A DNA stretch of 64,000 bases from Virgifigura deserti (lineage in GTDB: Bacteria; Pseudomonadota; Alphaproteobacteria; Dongiales; Dongiaceae): contig QOZR01000009.1 of assembly GCA_003576685.1 (NCBI GenBank), positions 124,001 to 188,000 on the forward strand, read 5' to 3'. Positions within the stretch are counted from its first letter, which is position 1, and every line of letters starts with the position of its first letter. Under the pieces are notes generated by a model. It worked only from the letters and a program-made list of their open reading frames with translations, had not been told where the DNA came from and made no database searches. Below, piece by piece: positions 60,735 to 64,000 of this stretch. The position numbers and the translations under genes were made by a program.

Positions 60735-61391
60735 TTATTCAACAACATCCTCGATGAACGTTATCGATACCCGTTTCGACGCTTCCGGCGGATTGGGTAT
60801 TGTCGTGCTGAAGCTCGCCGCCTCGCCGGGCTGCAATTCAGTCCGATCGGTTCGGAAGGTCCAGTCATCGAGCCACTGGTTCTGCTCGTTGCGCAATGTC
60901 GCCTGCAACGTCGGCAGGGCTTGGGGCTCGTTGGTCTCGTTGAAGATGCTACCTGTAATGATGACGACATCCTGGCCGTCGATACGGCGCCGCACCAGCT
61001 TGATATTGCTGAGCTCGAGGCCGGCGCCAAGCGCCGTGGACTCCACGCCGATAAAATCGTAGAACGCCTTCGCTTGCGGCCAACCCGAGACGATCCGCTC
61101 CTGACCGAAGTAGGCGAGACCGGCAACGAGTCCGACGAGAACGCCCAGCAACAGGACGTTGCCATATCGCGCGCGCCGACGCTCCGGCGGCATCAAGGCC
61201 GGAAGGCTGACTCGCCCCATCGGAGTCTCCTCGACCGGCGGCGGCACATGGACCTGCCAGGGCATGTCGCTGGGCGGCGTCTGCATCCAGGTGTGGCTGC
61301 ACTTCGCGCAACGCACCATGCGGCCGGCGGTTCCCAGCGCCGCAGGATCAGTCAGATAGCGCGTTGAACATGCCGGACAGGTAAGGATCAT
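60735..61391 (-). CDS. MJ0042-type zinc-ribbon / DUF3426 membrane protein
   Basis: 218 residues. N-terminal zinc ribbon CPACSTRYLTDPAALG with CAKCSHTW (four Cys, residues 5-30), a transmembrane helix NVLLLGVLVGLVAGLAYF (~80-97) and a C-terminal DUF3426 beta-rich domain (LELSNIKLVRRRIDGQDVVIITG...). The protein is probably an inner-membrane sensor or scaffold with a cytosolic zinc ribbon. It is divergent from ftsE, which is the usual neighbour in alphaproteobacteria. Confidence 0.87.
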   Translation of the reverse strand: MILTCPACSTRYLTDPAALGTAGRMVRCAKCSHTWMQTPPSDMPWQVHVPPPVEETPMGRVSLPALMPPERRRARYGNVLLLGVLVGLVAGLAYFGQERIVSGWPQAKAFYDFIGVESTALGAGLELSNIKLVRRRIDGQDVVIITGSIFNETNEPQALPTLQATLRNEQNQWLDDWTFRTDRTELQPGEAASFSTTIPNPPEASKRVSITFIEDVVE

Positions 61392-61545
61392 GATGAGAGA
61401 AATCGACTAGGAACTTGAGGTTTATAGATGTTCGGCTCTGCCAAGGCAAGTATAGACGGGCTATGCTGGACGCGGGAAAGCCGCCTGTGCGATGGTGCGA
61501 CGGCCATGGTGGGGCAGATTCCAGTTGAGCAGGGATAGCACGAGC

Positions 61546-62226
61546 GTGATCCTGTTTGAGAATACCGGCGTCCGTTACGACGACGGTCCGCCGATTCTGC
61601 GGAACATCTCCTTCACGCTGACGCCGGGATCCTTCCATTTTCTGGTCGGCCCAAGCGGTGCGGGCAAATCCTCCCTGCTACGCCTGATGTATCTGGCCCT
61701 GCGGCCGGTCGAGGGCCGGGTCAGCTTGTTCGGCCGCGACGTCAGCACCATCCGCCGCCGCGATATTCCGGCGCTGCGGCGCCGCATCGGCGTGGTTTTT
61801 CAGGATTTTCGCCTGCTCGATCACCTGTCGGCGATCGACAATGTGGCGCTGCCGTTGCGAGTCGCCGGCGTGCGGGAGGCGGAGATCAAGCGGCATGTCC
61901 CGGAACTGTTGAAATGGGTCGGCCTGGGCGATCATCTGAACGCGTTGCCGGCGACGTTGTCCGGCGGGCAGCAGCAGCGCGTCGCCATCGCCCGCGCGGT
62001 CATCAGCCGCCCGAGCCTGCTTCTGGCCGACGAGCCGACGGGAAATGTCGATGACGCCATTGCCGTCCGGCTGATGTACCTGTTCGAAGAACTCAACAAG
62101 CTCGGCACGACGGTGGTGATCGCAACTCATAATGACGGGCTGGTCAGCCGGTTCGACCATCGTCAGCTGCGCCTCGAGGATGGCGTCCTGCGCATCGTCG
62201 AGCCGGGGCCGCGGGACGCCGCCTGA
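61546..62226 (+). CDS. ftsE: cell division ATP-binding protein FtsE
   Basis: 226 residues from GTG 61546. Walker [15 protein letters not shown], signature [14 protein letters not shown], Walker [13 protein letters not shown] and switch His in ATHND. FtsE powers FtsX to activate septal peptidoglycan hydrolases. The start is chosen because the family begins with (M/V)IxFENxGxRY and AGGGA precedes it by ~9 bases; the frame extends to 61492. One base overlap with ftsX. Confidence 0.93.
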   Translation: MILFENTGVRYDDGPPILRNISFTLTPGSFHFLVGPSGAGKSSLLRLMYLALRPVEGRVSLFGRDVSTIRRRDIPALRRRIGVVFQDFRLLDHLSAIDNVALPLRVAGVREAEIKRHVPELLKWVGLGDHLNALPATLSGGQQQRVAIARAVISRPSLLLADEPTGNVDDAIAVRLMYLFEELNKLGTTVVIATHNDGLVSRFDHRQLRLEDGVLRIVEPGPRDAA

Positions 62227-63104
62227 TGTCGTTCCTGCGCAGCGATCTTCCACTGAACCAGGATGCCTCGGGGCGGTTCCTTCCCTGGATCATCGGGTTC
62301 ATGGTCTATTTCGCGGCTCTCGCTTTGGCGGCGACGATGGCGCTGGACGAGGCGCTGTCGCGCTGGCAGGCCGGGCTGACGGGAACGCTGACGGTCCAGA
62401 TCACTCCTGCGCCGGCCGAGGACTTGGCCGTGCGGGTCGACCAGGTGGTCGGCCTGTTGAAGGGGACTCCCGCCGTCGCGGGCATCGAGCTGCTGAATGA
62501 CGATGACGTCGCCCACCTCCTCGAGCCATGGCTCGGGCCGAGCGAGGCGCTCGCGGGCTTGCCGCTGCCGGCGCTGATCGCGGTCAATCTGCGGCCCGGC
62601 GCGACGGTCGATCTTGCGGCGCTCCAGCAGCGCCTCGCCGAAGCCGCACCGGGCACGACGGTCGACGATCACGGGCGCTGGCTCAGTGACCTCGTGACCT
62701 TGGCGCGTTCGGTGAAGCTGCTTGGCGCGATCATCCTGTCTCTGGTCGGCGCCGCGGCCGTCATTACCGTCATCTTCGTGACGCGCACCGGCCTGTCGAT
62801 CCATCGCCGGGTCATCGAGCTGGTGCATCTCATCGGTGCCAGGGACGCCTATATCGCCCGGCAGTTCGAGACGCACGCGTTGCGTCTCGGTCTCGCCGGC
62901 GGCCTGCTCGGCGTCGCGCTCGCCGCGCTGACGCTGCTGGCTCTCGGCCAAATCGTCGGCGGTATCGAAAGCCCCCTGCTGCCGCCGCTGTCGCTTCGCC
63001 CGTGGCAGTGGCTGGTGCTGGGGCTACTGCCGGTCGCGGCCGCCGCCATCGCGATGCTGACCGCGCGCCTGACGGTGCTGCGCTCGTTGAACCGGGTCAT
63101 GTGA
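62226..63104 (+). CDS. ftsX: cell division protein FtsX
   Basis: 292 residues. Four transmembrane helices: IIGFMVYFAALALAATMAL, then a periplasmic loop (residues ~45-165), LLGAIILSLVGAAAVITVIFV, LGLAGGLLGVALAALTLLAL and WLVLGLLPVAAAAIAML. RVIELVHLIGARDAYIARQFETHAL is the conserved cytosolic FtsX motif. It forms the FtsEX complex that controls cell-wall hydrolases at the septum. Confidence 0.92.
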   Translation: MSFLRSDLPLNQDASGRFLPWIIGFMVYFAALALAATMALDEALSRWQAGLTGTLTVQITPAPAEDLAVRVDQVVGLLKGTPAVAGIELLNDDDVAHLLEPWLGPSEALAGLPLPALIAVNLRPGATVDLAALQQRLAEAAPGTTVDDHGRWLSDLVTLARSVKLLGAIILSLVGAAAVITVIFVTRTGLSIHRRVIELVHLIGARDAYIARQFETHALRLGLAGGLLGVALAALTLLALGQIVGGIESPLLPPLSLRPWQWLVLGLLPVAAAAIAMLTARLTVLRSLNRVM

Positions 63105-63122
63105 CGCGATGAGGGTCCTCCG

Positions 63123-63803
63123 ATGAGCCGGAGAGCGGTCCTGTCGTCGCGATCCCGCCGGACGAACCGCCGGCGGTTCCACCGGCGGCTTCAATTGGGC
63201 GCTGCAGGCTTACTGCTCCTGCTCCTTTGGGCCGGCGGCCTCGTCCTGTTCGTCGGCAGCATTCCGCAGGAGGTGGAGTCTCCGGCCAGCTCGACCGACG
63301 CGATCGTGGTGCTGACCGGTGGTAGCGGGCGCCTGGAAGAAGGGTTGCGCCTGATTGCTGCGGATCGAGGGCGCAAGCTGTTCATCTCGGGCGTCTATCA
63401 GGGTGTCGACCTCGTCGAACTGCTGGACAGCATGAAACAGACAGCCGACAACGTTCCGACAGTGGAGCAGGTCGCCTGCTGCGTCGTTCTCGGACATAGC
63501 GCGGACGATACCGAGGGAAATGCGCGTGAAACCGCCGAATGGATGGCGGAGGAGAATTTCCGTTCGCTGCGCCTCGTCACCGCCGGCTACCACATGCCGC
63601 GCAGCTTGCTGGAGTTCCGGCGTGTCATGCCGGATCTCGCCATTCAGCCGCATCCGGTTTTTCCGGCGCAGGTGAATCAGGAGGCCTGGTGGCGCTCGCA
63701 GGGGACCGCGCTGCTCATGCTGAAGGAATACAACAAATATCTGGTGGCCTTGGCCCGAAGCCTGATCACGCGTCCCTCAACGGTCTACCTGCACGAGATG
63801 TAA
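63123..63803 (+). CDS. YdcF/ElyC-family membrane protein (DUF218)
   Basis: 226 residues. A basic N-terminus (RRTNRRRFHRRLQLG), one transmembrane helix (LLLLLLWAGGLVLFVG), then a DUF218 domain with DAIVVLTGGSGRLEEGLRLIA, KLFISGVYQGVDL, and AEWMAEENFRSLRLVTAGYHMPRSLLEF. ElyC/SanA-like proteins act in envelope integrity. Gene order ftsE-ftsX-ydcF-plsC is common in the class. Confidence 0.88.
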   Translation: MSRRAVLSSRSRRTNRRRFHRRLQLGAAGLLLLLLWAGGLVLFVGSIPQEVESPASSTDAIVVLTGGSGRLEEGLRLIAADRGRKLFISGVYQGVDLVELLDSMKQTADNVPTVEQVACCVVLGHSADDTEGNARETAEWMAEENFRSLRLVTAGYHMPRSLLEFRRVMPDLAIQPHPVFPAQVNQEAWWRSQGTALLMLKEYNKYLVALARSLITRPSTVYLHEM

Positions 63804-63816
63804 TCGGACCGGATCG

Positions 63817-64000
63817 ATGGCTGCCCGACCGATGGACGCCCAATCAGCGGCAACAATGGCAATAACAGCGATGGCGACGTTGCGCTCGCTCGCCTTCAAT
63901 ATCGGCTTCTTCGCCTGGACCTCCATCGCGCTCCTGGCGGGATCGCCGGCTCTGCTGTTGCCACGCGCCGCGACCTATTTCGTCGGCCGCAACTGGGTGC
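63817..64000 (+). CDS. 1-acyl-sn-glycerol-3-phosphate acyltransferase-like protein, 3'-truncated
   Basis: The first ~60 residues only. After a short lead with several possible ATG starts (63817, 63832, 63856, 63871), it shows MATLRSLAFNIGFFAWTSIA and LLLPRAATYFVGRNW, the N-terminal helix of PlsC-type acyltransferases. The HxxxxD motif lies beyond the window. Start 63817 is provisional. Downstream position after YdcF supports the family. Confidence 0.65.
   Translation, partial: MAARPMDAQSAATMAITAMATLRSLAFNIGFFAWTSIALLAGSPALLLPRAATYFVGRNWV

Noticed and set aside
1..64000. CRISPR array, integrase or intact insertion sequence
   Set aside because: No regularly spaced direct repeats with unique spacers, and no transposase or integrase coding frame, were found on either strand.

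Overview
The window is chromosomal DNA from a GC-rich Gram-negative bacterium, most likely an alphaproteobacterium of the Rhodospirillales type. Supporting features are a SAM-II riboswitch in front of an O-succinylhomoserine sulfhydrylase, a CpdR-like response regulator, the argH-lptM-lysA-TIGR02302 block, Coq7, and the twin-TM/PduO/EtfBA/Hbd block. Three PEP-CTERM proteins and a PEP-CTERM-associated acyltransferase show that the host has an exosortase system. The exosortase and its EPS locus are not in this window.

Layout. 1-0.5 kb: end of an ankyrin-repeat gene. 1.0-8.5 kb: PEP-CTERM-associated acyltransferase plus an E1-like (ThiF)/nitroreductase fusion, two tandem THxN-type PEP-CTERM proteins, and a convergent asparagine-synthase-like gene. 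8.7-18 kb: housekeeping genes (dodecin, tRNA-Leu(CAA), YqaA, DsbB, Coq7, HNH nuclease, esterase, AlkA-like glycosylase, GluQ, TerC, Nudix, HerA-like ATPase, ACT protein). 18-28 kb: accessory region (beta-propeller, HTH regulator/DUF899, DUF2182 fragment, alpha/beta hydrolase with divergent CGNR regulator, DrrAB-type exporter, lipoprotein, HAD dehalogenase, SRPBCC/ArsR). 28-32 kb: membrane aspartic protease, third PEP-CTERM protein, ethylmalonyl-CoA mutase. 32-41 kb: TRAP transporter with a gamma-glutamyltransferase, a second such enzyme, and riboswitch-controlled metZ. 41-54 kb: sugar dehydrogenase, large membrane spermidine-synthase-like protein, crotonyl-CoA carboxylase/reductase and methylsuccinyl-CoA dehydrogenase, a serine protease, cobalamin adenosyltransferase, ETF and 3-hydroxybutyryl-CoA dehydrogenase. 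54-60 kb: TlpA, argH-lptM-lysA-TIGR02302, CpdR. 60.7-64 kb: zinc-ribbon DUF3426 protein, ftsEX, YdcF, start of a PlsC-like acyltransferase.

How genes work together. (1) Each of the three PEP-CTERM genes has a GG-N10-GC sigma-54 promoter and shares an upstream element GTCRMAA-N4-TTACAA, so they look like one RpoN/enhancer-binding-protein regulon. (2) ccr, mcd and ecm (meaA) are ethylmalonyl-CoA pathway genes. The adenosyltransferase can supply the mutase cofactor and ETF can accept electrons from the dehydrogenase. A TTGTGC-N3/4-GCA dyad precedes ccr, ecm and etfBA-hbd and may be a common operator. (3) A roughly 50-bp palindromic element (three copies plus a half copy) lies at three convergent gene junctions.
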